Positions 21,461-32,992 of a stretch of DNA of 64,000 bases are shown piece after piece (position 1 is the stretch's first letter; each line of letters starts with the position of its first letter). This DNA comes from Ophiosphaerella korrae (Eukaryota; Ascomycota; Dothideomycetes; Pleosporales; Phaeosphaeriaceae): positions 1 through 64,000 of the forward strand of contig JALNQF010000177.1 in NCBI GenBank assembly GCA_028456385.1. Reading direction: 5' to 3'. Both the position numbers and the translations under genes were made by a program. A model generated the notes under the pieces. That model had not been told where the DNA came from. It did no database searches and worked only from the letters and a program-made list of their open reading frames with translations.

Positions 21461-24390
21461 TATATATTAATAGCTTTATATATTTAAACTATTTTACTAT
21501 TAGTTTTTTATAAAAGTTTAATAACTTATAAAACTATTATACTTTTTATAAGTTCTTTAGTATTAGCTCTTCTTTAAGTAACTTAATCTTTTCTAAGTTA
21601 ATTTTAATTTTTCTTAGTTTAATAGTAAATCTAAAGAAGTTTATTTCTTTTATATAGAATTTCTATTTTCTTCTTTTAAAAATTAGTGTATTTTCTACTA
21701 GCTTTTTTAGTACTTTGTATATATATTATATATATTCTTCTTTTAATTCTAAAGATATAAATATATCTAGGTATTCTTTTAAAACTATATTAATTCTTTT
21801 TTAAAATACTACTAGTATATTTATTAATTTAAAAAGTATAACTATATATTTAAATAGTTTATACTATATTTAAAAAACTATTTTCTATTTATTACTTTTT
21901 TTAATTCTAATTTAGTAGTAAGCGTTCTAGATATCTAGCTTTATAAAGATTTTTACTTTTTATAGCTTATTTTATATTTTATTTATATATAGTAAAAGAT
22001 ATTAGTTTTTATTTATAATTACGCTTATTTTTCTAAAGTTTATATAAAGTATTTTATTATTTATCTCTTTATTATCTATAAATATAAGTCTATATACTAC
22101 TAAGAATTTAGATTTTTATATTTATCTTTTCTTTACTATATTTTATATAAATACTTATTTAATTTTAGGCTTTTCTTTTATTTTTTTTATTAACTAAGCT
22201 CTTACTTATATATATATATATTTTCTAGATTTATTACTAAATCTTATAGTTAATATTTTAAAATAAAATCTTTAGGTTTTATAAGTTACTTTTCTTACTT
22301 TTTATATTTATCTAGAAATTTTCTTTTATATATATTTATATTAGCTTTTAATATATCTTTTTTAAAGTAACTAATTTTTTTTATTTTTTAATTAACTCTT
22401 AGAATAGCTATTTTTAACTATAGTATTCTTTAAATTATATTTTATTTATTATTAATTTTTATTAAGTTTATAACTTTATTCTTAATCTTTAACTTTTTTA
22501 GTTTTAGTATAAAGAGTACTATTTTAAACTTTATAAGTTTTTAGAATTATTTTTCTTTAATTATACTTAATTATTAAAGGTATTTTTTTATTATATAATA
22601 TATTCTCTACTTTTCTATAAACTTTTTAGATATAAAGTTTTTAGTAGCTTTACTATTAATTATAATTTTTTTTTTTTTAAAAAGGTACTTATTTTTATAA
22701 TATATAAGCTTATTATACTTTTTAGCTTTTTATATTTAAGCTATTTTATAACTTACTACTTAGTTAAAGCTATTACTTTACTTTATAAATATAGTTTTTA
22801 TATTTTAGATACTTATTTTACTTATACTTATACTAAGGTCTTTTTAAAGTATATTTTTTAGATAATTTCTTTTTTAGTTTTATTACTATATATCTTTTAC
22901 TAAGTATTCTTATTATTTCTTATTTTATAATATCTTTTACTAGAATTACTTTTATATAATTATAGCTTTTTCTTTTTACTAGCTATATACTATTTTTTAC
23001 TTTAAGTTCTTTATATATAAAGTAATTTATATTTAAGTATAATACTTATAATATTTTAAAGTATACTAGATATTTTAAGTTTTTTTTTTATTATCTTCTT
23101 TCTAGTATTTTATTTTACTTTTTTTTTAATTACTAAAATTTTATATACTACTAGTATACTTAGTATATAAGCTTTATTAATCTATTATATTTTTTTTATA
23201 TAAGTAGTTTTCTTATTATAACTATATATTATTCTATTTATTATTATAATATTATAAACTTTATTACTTTAAAATTATATATTTTATAGTTTTTATATAC
23301 TTTTTTTATACTTATAACTAGTAAGTATTTTTATATAAACTTTAATTACTTATTTTATTTTACTATATTTAATATTATATAGCTATTATAACTATATATA
23401 TCTAACTAAGTATATATTATACTTTTTATATTAACTTCTTTTTTATTTTCTTTTTATTTTTTAGAAAAAACTATAGTAGTTTTATTATCTCTTACTAGTC
23501 TATTAGTAGAGATTAATAGAGTCTAAAAAATTTCTCTTTCTAAATCTTTTATATATAAGTCTATTATATATACTATTTCTTATATAAATACTATTTTACT
23601 TTTTACTTTTTTAAAAAGTATATATAGTAGTTATTATTATAATAAAAAGTTTAGTAGAGTATTATATATTATTACTTTTTACTTACTACTACTTTTTTTT
23701 TAAGCTTAGCTTTTACTTCTTATACTTTCTTTTTATTTTTAGTTATATTTAACTATATTTAATTTTTTAAGTTTTTACTTTAGTAGTTTTTTATTAAGTA
23801 TTTTAGTTTACTATATTTATAATATATTATATCTTTTTTCTTTAAATAATAATCTTTTATATAGTAGGTTTTTTTACTATAGTTAAAGTTTATAAAGTTT
23901 TTATTCTATTTTCTTTATCTTTATTAGTATTAAAGATTATAAAGTCTTTACTATTATAGTTTCTAAGTTTACTTTTATACTTATTTATCTTTTATTTTTA
24001 GAGATTATTATTTACTTATAATACTTAATATTTTAAAGCTTTTAAGATTCTTAGTTTTTTTATCTAGATTATTTTATATTAGATATTTAACTTTAGTTTT
24101 TATTTAAATTTTAATATTAGAAATAAGTTATTTTAATTTATATTCTATTCTAATTATTTAAATAGTAATATATACTCTAAAATACTTTTATATTACTAGA
24201 TCTTTTTAAGCTTTTTTTTAGCTTATTAGGTAATATCTATATTTCTAAATACTACTTTTATTTATTTTATAAAGTACTTATAGCTTATAAAATTAGTTTT
24301 AGTTTTATTTTATTTTATACCTAGAGCTTATATTATATAGTTTATCTAATAAGGTTTAAACTATCTTATTATATTTTTTTTAAGTATATT
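21461..24390 (-). mobile_element. Gypsy-B fragment B5, minus strand, truncated at both ends
   Basis: The reverse complement aligns to Gypsy-B from mid gag (about B1 position 6088) to the start of RNase H (about B1 position 9120). Neither LTR is present. One end abuts an inverted repeat arm (21460), and the other stops exactly at the 5' LTR of B2 (24391), whose right flank does not continue B5. It is among the most heavily mutated copies: nearly every C is followed by T, C or G and very few CA remain. Confidence 0.85.
21480..24390 (-). pseudogene. B5 gag-pol remnant (partial gag, protease, RT)
   Basis: Read leftward: a Gag core with RSYKYF-like and PYxIDY-like traces near 24250-24390, then a zinc knuckle at 23783-23824 (YYKYSKLKYLIKNY, all ligands Tyr). 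The protease region follows, and then RT near 21500-22100, with YRLIFIDNK, YINFRK and IFIKLDI. Compared with the other copies, RT lacks about 30 bases that encode the YLDD catalytic box, at about 21750-21756. The frame ends inside the RNase H linker at about 21465. It is non-functional through truncation, deletion and stops. Confidence 0.8.
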
Positions 24391-24852
24391 TGTTATAGAT
24401 ATAACAAGAGAAATTAAGATAGAGCTAATTAATCCTAACTCTAATACTAACGAAGTATAGGACGAGCGGGGTAACAATCTTAATTAGGAGACTACACACA
24501 ACTAGGACACGTAGCAATAATCTATAGTTACGTACGTATAGATTAATAGTAATCTGTAATAATACACTAATAGATTAGAGTAATCTATAGTTATATGCGT
24601 ATAGATTAGTAGTAATCTATAAGGTTACATAAATAGATTACTACGAGTATATAGTTAATACAAATACGTATTATTAGGATAGTATTAGTAATTTAATCCT
24701 TTAACTATAGAACGCTAATATAGGATAGTTGTAAAACATCTTCTATTGTTTATAAGTTATAATAGATTATAACCTAAGTATTTACTATTAACTCTTAATC
24801 TACTAATACTCTTTAGGCACTAGGAAGTCGACCTTAGTAATAACCTGTTACA
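24391..24852 (+). repeat. B2 5' LTR, variant U3
   Basis: The 462-bp LTR starts TGTTATAGATATAAC and ends CCTGTTACA. It shares the conserved core and 3' part with other Gypsy-B LTRs. At about 24515-24641 it has four short units of about 32 bp, each bracketed by AATCTATA and TATAGATT, in place of the 47-bp palindromes of B1. Confidence 0.88.
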
Positions 24853-24913
24853 CCTTACTAATTTAGTTATTGCAAGAAGCGAAGCGTAAGTAGCGTATAG
24901 TTTAGCTAACACG

Positions 24914-27000
24914 ATAGTAGAAAGTTTAACTAAAATAAGTAAAGCCCCTAAGAGTAGTTATAAGTCTAATAGTACTATATAGGAAATAATTAAGGACTAA
25001 ATTAATAATCTAATCTTAGATAAAGAAGATATAAAAATAGTAATTAATACTTTAGAAATATAGAACAAGGAACTACAAGATTACGTAAAGTAGAATAAAG
25101 TATAGATTAAAGCTATTATTAAAGGTTAGAATTAGATAGAACTAATTATACAACGTCTAGTAATAAGTGCAATAAAGAAACTACCTAAGATACCTATCCT
25201 TAAGAAGTTTAATAAAACAAGGGAGAAACTAAGACCCTTTATTACTTTAGTACAACTCTAGATAGATATATAAGTACTACACTTTAACATAGAAGAAAAA
25301 AAGGTAATATATATTAGGTTGTACCTCGAGGAAGACGTAATAAGATAGTACAAACCTTACTAGATAGACTATATAATATACTCTCTAATAACCTAGAAGG
25401 ATAAAACTAAAGCTATTTTTAGAAGTTACGAGTACTTTACTAAACAAATAAGAGTAGTATTTAGGGATATAGATATTACCTAATAAGCTAAAGAGTAGCT
25501 AGAAAAGCTTATATAAAGTTAAAGTGTTCTAAAGTACGTATTATAGTTTAAATAACTATCTTAGAATATAGAATAGAATAAGTTAGCTTTAATATTACAA
25601 TTTAAGTAAGGACTAAACTCTAAGATCTAATACAAGATAATATATATAGAGAAACTAAAGATACTAGAAGCTCTAAAGTAATAGGTAATATAAATTAATA
25701 ATAATCTTTAAGAATAGAAGAAGAATAAATATAGAGGTTATACCTAGAACTATAATAAGGGAGACCCTATAATCCTTAATACTAATAAGGATAGAAAGAA
25801 AAAGAAGAATAAAGACTTTACGTACTTTAATTATAGTAAACTAGGCTACTATATAAAAGACTACTAATTATAAAAGAAGAAGGATATAGTATATTATAAA
25901 TATAGAAAACCTAGATACTTTATAAAAGACTATAAGAATAAAGACCTAAAGAAAGAAACCTAGTTAAAAATAACTAAAAAGAAGAAAGAAGCACTACAAG
26001 TATAGGCTAAACCTTAAGAGAAGGTAGCTAAGAGTAAAGAAATATAATACGTAATACTCTATTAGACTTTTTGTTATAAAGACGACTACTATATATATCT
26101 TTCTAGTAAATAAGGAGTAAGATACTTCTTATAATAGAGATAAAGAGTAGCTATAATAAAAGAAAGAATAAAAGCTTAGCTAGAAGAAATAGCCTAAGTA
26201 ATAGACTTACTAGTAGAAGATCTAGAAGAGGAAGAGCTCTTAGTACTATTAATCTAGGCTAAAGGACTAGTACTAGATAAAGAGACTACTACAACTACCT
26301 CTAAAAGACTATAAAGAAGTAAGAGATAAGTTAGTATAAGAGATATAGAGTATACCTAGCTAATAATATATAGTTATAATAGCTACACAATAAGTAATAT
26401 AGAGGAATAAAATAAAGAATAGAAGTTTGTTTAGAAATACTTACTAGTTATAAGTATAGAGGAAGCGTATAAAGACTAGAAAGAACGCAATCTTAAAAAA
26501 ATAAAGTTTATACTATTTTAAGAATAGATAAAGTAATATATAGTTATAGTAGGAAGAATACTTATAAAAAGAGAATAGTAATACCTTATAAGAAAGATGT
26601 AATAGATTAATAAAGCCTATATACTAAAAGTACTAGTAGTATACTATATCCTAATAATATACACACCTAGTAAAAGCAAATACTAAGAAGGGGATAATAA
26701 AATAATAGATCTAAAATATCTAGTATACTTTAAAGTATTATAGATATTATACCTAGATAAAAATTATATTATATATAGAAAACCTAAAGCAAATAACAAT
26801 ATATAGCTTATAAGAAGAAGAGGCTATAACTATATAAGAGTAATTATAGTAGAAGATATCTAAGGATAGGAAATAATCTTAGAAGATAGATATATAGTAG
26901 TAAGACCTAGCCTAAAACTATCTAAGAAATATATCTAAAGAAGACTATAGTATAAATATATATACAACAAATATCTAAAACACAAAGAATATAAACTTAA
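24914..27000 (+). pseudogene. B2 gag remnant
   Basis: This has the same architecture as B1 gag, starting from ATA at 24914 (former ATG) with V-E-S-L-T-K. The first zinc knuckle at 25823-25864 reads YFNYSKLGYYIKDY, a variant shared with B4 rather than B1 or B3. A second knuckle follows near 25892-25933 with ligands mutated to Tyr. The region is strongly mutated, with most CA lost, unlike the 3' half of the same element. RIP stops occur throughout. Confidence 0.82.
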
Positions 27001-30000
27001 AGTAGGCCTATAGCTTTAGAAAGATAGATAATTTACAAAATTACCTAAGTAAGAAAAACTAGAAAGTATAGGAGGCCTATATATTACAAAAATAGGTATA
27101 TACTAAAAAAAGAAAGTATAATTAATAATTAATAGTAGAGCTACGAGAAACTTTATATTAAAGAAGTTTGTAGAAATATAAGGAATAAAGTAAATAATAA
27201 AGAAATACCCTTAATAACTAAGTATAATTAAAGGAAAACTATTCTAGAAACTAATACAGTTTAAGACAGTACCTTTAACACTAAGGTTAGAAGGACTAGA
27301 AATTAAGAATATAGTTATAGATATAACAATAATTAATAATAAACAAGATATAATATTAGGTATACTATAGTTATAGATAACTAACCTATACATTAATTAG
27401 AGAATAAGGAAGATTAACTACTATAGAATAGACACGTTAAAGGCCTATAAGAATACCTATAAGAGAGAGTTCCTAGAGGAATATAAGAAATAGGAAGAAT
27501 AGCTTATAGAACCTAAAGATTACCTTCTAGAATATTAACTATAAGACTTAGCGATAGAAATAGAAGAAGGAAAAGATATAGGGTAGAGCCTAGTCTACTA
27601 GAAAATAGAAGAAGAGTTAAAGATTAAACAAGTATTTATTTAAAACGTAATAAAAAAGAGATAGATAAAAGAATCTAAATCTTTAGTAGCTTATAGACTT
27701 ATCTTTATAGATAAGAAAGGAATAAGTAATAAAAGACTTTATATAGACTTTAGAAAAACTAACGTAGTTATAAATAAGAACTAATACCTCTTACTAAAGA
27801 TAGACGTAATATAAGATAAACTATAGAAGGTAACAATCTTTATAAAGTTAGATATCTAGAACGCCTACTACTAAATTAGAATTAAAGAAGGCAATAAATA
27901 GAAAATAGTATTTAGAACATAATAGGGATTATATAAATATTTAGTTATACTATTTAGCTTAATAAATATACTAGTAGTATTCTAAGAAAGGATTAATATA
28001 GTACTAAGAGAGTACTTAGATATATTTATATTTGTATACTTAGACGACATCCTTATATTCTTAGAAATAGAAGAAGAATATATATAATATATATATAAAG
28101 TACTAGAAAAACTAGTAAAAGCTAAAATATTTCTTAAGATAAGAAAATACGAGTTCTATACAAAAGAAATAGATTTCCTAGGGTTTATTATAGAACTAGG
28201 AAAGATTAAGATTAATTTAGAAAAGATTAAGTTAATTAACGAATAGCTAATACTAAGAAACCTAAAAGAGGTATAATAATTTTATAGGCTAGCTAACTTT
28301 TGTAAGAAGTTAATAGTAAGATAGTTTAAAGATATAGAACTAATAACAAGACTTATAAAAAAAGATACGCTATTTAAATAGATAAAAGAATACGACAAGG
28401 TATTTAAGAAGATTAAGAAGAAGTTTATAGAGAACCTAGTTATTAGAATATATAACCTAGACCTACTAGTAATAGTAAAGATAGACGCATCTAACTTAGT
28501 CTACAGAATAGCACTAATATAGGAAGACCTAGAGACTAAAAAAGAATACTTAGTTAAGTACTTCTCTAAGAAAATAAAGATAGTAGAACTTAACTACCTA
28601 ATCTATAATAAAGAAATACTAGTAATCTATAAAGTATTTAAGTAATAGAGAGTATACTTATAAGGAGCAAAATATTAGATAAAGGTCTATATAGACTATA
28701 AGAATCTTATAGGATTTATAACAAATAAAGAACTATTATAACGCTATACAAGATAGTAGGAATACTTATTAACGTTTAATATAGAAATTATATATATAAA
28801 AGGGAAAGATAATTAGTTTATAGACGCCCTTAGTAGAAGACTAGACTTATAAGAAGAAGTAAGCGCTACTAGTATAGTTCTAGTTAAGAACAAAGAAGGA
28901 TACTTAGTCCTAAATATACATAAAATAGCTATAATACTTAAAAGGAAGAATAGCGAGCTAGATAAATAGATTTAGAAAACAACGAAAGAAGTATCTAAAG
29001 AAATAGAGAAACTAGAAATCTAAGAAGGATTTACATAAGCCTATAGAAGAATATATATCTTAAGGAAGATCTAGAAAGAATTTATACGATAATTCTATAA
29101 ATTACTAGTATATAGTTACTAAAGTATTAACAAAATATTAGATAGACTACTACAAGACTACTATATTTTAAAAGTAAGATAATTAGTAATAGAAGTACTA
29201 CAAGATTATATAGAATGCTAAAGGAATAAATATAATAGACACGTACTATATAGAATACTATAACTAGTAGAAGTACTAGAATAACTATAGGGAGTTATTA
29301 CAATAGACTTTATTACAAAGTTACCTAAGTCTAAAGATCTAATATTAGGAGTTAAATATAACAGAATCCTAATAATAGTAGATAAACTTATAAAGTATAT
29401 ATACTTTAGACTATATAAGGAAAAAAGTAGGATAGAAGTCGCTATATACTAGGTTCTAGGAACTGTAATTAGTTAATATAGACTACTAGATAAGATTATT
29501 ATAGATAGAGATGTACGATTTATATTAAAACTATAGGGAACGATAACAGCGTAATTAGGAATTAAGTACGTAATATCTATAGCATATTACCTGTAGATAG
29601 ATAGATAGTTAGAACGAATAAATTAGATAGTAGAGTAGTACTTAAGATGCTACCTTAACTATAACTAAAATAACTAGGTATAGTTACTACCTATAGTATA
29701 GTTAGCATACAACAGCGTAAAGAATATAGTAATAAGAATATTACTCTTCTTCGCGAACTATAGATTTAAGCCTAATATATACTAAATACTAAGAGAATAG
29801 ATATCTTAGTCCCTAAAAGGAGAAAACTTCGCTAATAGACTTAGAGATATACACAACTAATTAAGATAGGATATAGAGTTCCTATATAATTAAATAGTAA
29901 AGTACTACAACAAGAAGTATAAGGAAGGACCCTAATTTAGAAAAGGAGAAAAAGTATAGTTAGTACGAAAGAATATTAAAAGCAAACAACCTAGTTTAAA

Positions 30001-30330
30001 ATTAGACTACGTTAAGATAGGACTATACAAAATTAAGAAAGAAGTTACACTAGTTATATTTAAATTAAAGCTACTAAATAGGATAAGGATATACCTAATA
30101 TTTTATATAGCCTTACTAGAATAAGTATTATAAAACGTAGAACTACTAGTGTACAAAGTAGATACGTATAGAGAATAAGAAGAATAGGAAGTTAAAAAAA
30201 TCCTAGTATACTAGTTCTATAATAGAAAAAACTACTATATAGTAGAATAGATAGGTATAGACAAAAAAGGATAACTATAGGAGAAAATATAGGAACTAGA
30301 GGATAATCTTAATTACCCTAAGAAACTAGA
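27000..30330 (+). pseudogene. B2 pol remnant with intact YLDD
   Basis: Protease D-S-G is mutated to N-S-R at 27131-27139. RT has an unmutated YLDD box at 28037-28048 followed by ILIF, the only intact RT catalytic motif in the window. RNase H near 28470 keeps KIDASN. The integrase core runs from about 29290 (IDFI) through IIIDRD near 29505, then the LERIN glutamate region near 29610. The GPF-like module is near 29940-30030 and the chromodomain at about 30185-30330. From about 28 kb on, more CA/TG survive than in the gag half. Gln and Trp stops still interrupt the frame many times. Confidence 0.87.
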
Positions 30331-31020
30331 AGAGTTCTAAAGTTAAAACCCTCTAGAACGCTTAGCGGCGAACTAAGAGAACTAACATTACTAATAATAG
30401 ATAGAGAGACAATAGGGACGCCTAGTATAGGACCTACTATAGCAATACTAAACGCCTTATCTAGATCTAGCTTAGCTTCTAGAGCTACTAACTACTTAGC
30501 TAATTTCTTATTATTTAAAGCCTTTATTTTACAAAGACAAAAGAGACAAGCTTAATTTTCTACTAGCTTACTCTACATAAGCTCCTAGATACTCTTACGC
30601 TTAGCTTTAGCCTCTATAATTTAAGATAGTAATTTCTCTTAAGTCTAGTTAATAGCTTTCCCTATTATTATTAAGCTTAGACGTAAGAATAAGTGTAATA
30701 AATATATACTTAGAAAGAGAAACACTAGATATATTATAAGAACTACGTATATTTGCACAAATATATACTTTACAAGCCCTACTATTATTTATAAAAATAA
30801 TATAAGGAAGAGATTTAGGATTTAATTTAGGAGAAGTATAACAAGAATAAGGAAATATTTTAACACTATTGCGTAGTACGCAATTAGTAAGGAGGTAGTA
30901 ACAACGTGTAGATAAAATAGTTATAAGAGAGGATAAAGAACTCTATATTAACGAAGAAACTAGACTAATAACTCTAGCTCTAGGATAGGAAAACTAGGAC
31001 CTACCTAGGAGGGGAGATAG
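30325..31020 (-). pseudogene. B2 antisense frame (Cys-rich plus Lys/Glu-rich)
   Basis: Minus-strand counterpart of the B1 antisense frame, colinear and without visible length change. The Cys-rich half lies next to the 3' LTR and includes residues where B1 has Tyr: here ACA/TGC-type triplets near 30745-30770 keep a Cys that B1 lost. The helical half (EAKAKRKxI, KALNNKKLAK-like) lies at about 30420-30660. A +1 frame change is needed near 30660, as in B1. The two copies differ mainly by C/T and G/A substitutions. Function unknown. Confidence 0.5.
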
Positions 31021-31448
31021 TGTTATAGGTATAATAGAAGAAATCGAGATAGAACTAATTAGTCCTAACTTAGTTGCTAACGAAGTATAGGACAAGCAGG
31101 GTAATAATCTTGATTAGGAAATAACACACAACTAGGACACCTAGACTAATCTATAATCTATAGACTCTTAGTAGCTATAGATTATAGATTAGGATAATCT
31201 ATAATCTATTTATCTTAGCAGCTATAGATTATAGATTACAACGAGTATATAGTTAGTAGGATGCGCATTATTAGGATAGTATTAGTAATTTAATCCTTTA
31301 ACTATAGAACGCTAATATAAGATAGTTACGAAATATCTTCTATTGTTTATAGTTATTACAGATCCTAACACAAACTTTTGTTATTATCTCTTAATCTACT
31401 AGCCCCCGATTAGATATTAGGAAGTCGACCCTAGTAATACTTATTACA
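31021..31448 (+). repeat. B2 3' LTR, B1-type U3 with two palindromic units
   Basis: The 428-bp LTR starts TGTTATAGGTATAAT and ends ACTTATTACA. It is close to the B1 LTRs but has two palindromic units instead of three, which accounts for its 47-bp shorter length. The purine tract AGGAGGGGAGATAG (31007-31020) precedes it. Confidence 0.9.
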
Positions 31449-32500
31449 TATCTCTAGTATAGAACTAGATAAATATACTAGATATTATATCTCTAACTTA
31501 TAATATAACTTACTTATATTAATTAATTACTTAGACTATAAGTAAATCCTAGTATAAGTAGATATTAATAGGGAAGTCCTTTATAAAATTAGATCTCCTC
31601 TTAAACTTAAACTTCTATTATCTCTTAAGCTATTATATTTCTATAGAAAGTTTAGGTTAAAAACTACTAAAAGATAAGATATAAGTAGGCTAGATAAGTA
31701 GTAAACTATTAATTTCTTTTATTTTAGTAAGTGTAGGTTTATAGTATTAAAGTAGCTAAATACTAATATAAATTTAGCTACGCTAGTAGCTACTCTAAGA
31801 AGTATTTAGTAGTATTATAGGAGGTATTTACTACTTAGCGATAGGGAAATATACTTGTATATCTATTATTACAAGTATAATAGAGATAAAGAAAAGGCTT
31901 TAAGATAGTAGGTATTATTAAGCTATTTTAAAGTAAAGAATTTAAATTAAATACTATAAAACCTATAGCTTTATAACCTCCTTAATTATATAGAACCTTA
32001 CTACTTATTATAAGATAGCTTTTAGCTTAGATTATTTCTAAGAATTTTAAGTTAAAGGTGTAAATAGGTACGTATATTAGGGATAGATTACTTTACTTAA
32101 AAATATTAAAATACTCTAGGAGATTAAGTATTATTTCTAACAAATAGGTTATATATAGTTACGAATTACGTTTAGAGTAAGAACTAGGTATAATAAGTAT
32201 ACTATTTAAAAACTTTAAAGGCTTATACTAAGATAGAGTACTTATAATTATTCTATAGTTAAGACTTTATTTACTTCTAACTATATATTTTCTTAAGTAG
32301 GCGATCCTAATATAAGAGCGTAGATTCTTAAGATAATACTTACACTTAATAGTATTATTTCTAGTTTTAAGACCTTTTTTAACTATATAAAGATACTAGA
32401 ACTAATTATACTTTAAATAAGAGTTCTATTCTCTTATAGTAAACTATTTCTAGTAAGAGATATATATAGTTAGGTTTAGATACGCTATCTATCTATTAGA
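31449..32500 (-). other. Unassigned sequence with a minus-strand coding-like frame
   Basis: This is not similar to the Gypsy families. On the minus strand, one frame has stretches with few stops and a balanced mix of charged and hydrophobic residues (for example ILGSPT, LEVNKVLTIE and FKFKRRSNFIKDFP). The same frame continues in the sequence beyond B3 (39537 upward) once B3 and one target copy are removed. I do not recognise a family. Because any frame looks open when TAA/TAG are read as Gln/Trp, the coding call is weak. Confidence 0.35.
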
Positions 32501-32505
32501 GATAT
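32501..32505. repeat. Target duplication GATAT, left of B3
   Basis: GATAT here is repeated exactly at 39532-39536, immediately outside the two 426-bp LTRs of B3, giving a clean 5-bp duplication. Confidence 0.92.
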
Positions 32506-32931
32506 TATTACGGGTGTAATAGAAGAAATCGAGATAGAACTAATTAGTCCTAATCTAGGCGCTAACAAAGTATAGGACGAGCAGAGTAATAACTTTGATT
32601 AGGAAACTACATATAACTAGGACACCTAGAGTAATCTATAATCTATAGACTCTTAGCGTTAATAGATTATAGATTAAGGTAATCCGCGATCTATTAGTAT
32701 TAGTAAACATAGATTATAGATTACGATAAGTATATAGTTAGTAAGATGTGTATTGTTAGGATAGTATTAGTAATTTAATCTCTTAACTAAGGAACGCTAG
32801 TATAAGATAGTTATAAAATATCTTCTACTATTTATAGTTATTATAGATCCCTACACGAGCTTTTGTTATTAACTCTTAATCTACTAACTCCTATATAGGT
32901 ACCTATAGTTAATAATAGGTAGCCTATTATA
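32506..32931 (+). repeat. B3 5' LTR
   Basis: The 426-bp LTR starts TATTACGGGTG and ends GCCTATTATA. U3 (about 32632-32725) has two palindromic units with the loop CTTAGCGTTAA or ATTAGTATTAG, different from the B1 loop. The conserved core TTAGGATAGTATTAGTAATT is present near 32757. Confidence 0.92.
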
Positions 32932-32992
32932 CCTTACTAATTTAGTTATTGCGAGAAGCGAAGCGTAAGCAGCGTATAGTCTAGCTAACACG

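Larger units (their letters stand above)
24391..31448 (+). mobile_element. Gypsy-B copy B2: complete but with mismatched LTRs
   Basis: This full-length chromovirus of 7058 bp has a 462-bp 5' LTR and a 428-bp 3' LTR that differ strongly in U3. No 5-bp duplication is visible: ATATT lies at 24386-24390 and TATCT at 31449-31453. The left flank is Gypsy-B fragment B5, the right flank is unassigned sequence, and the two do not belong together. The gag half resembles B4 around the first knuckle, while the pol half and 3' LTR resemble B1. I infer an ectopic recombinant between two Gypsy-B copies. Confidence 0.88.

Noticed and set aside
24386..31453. Target duplication around B2
   Set aside because: ATATT and TATCT do not match, and the difference is not a CA-to-TA type change; the flanks also belong to different sequences.
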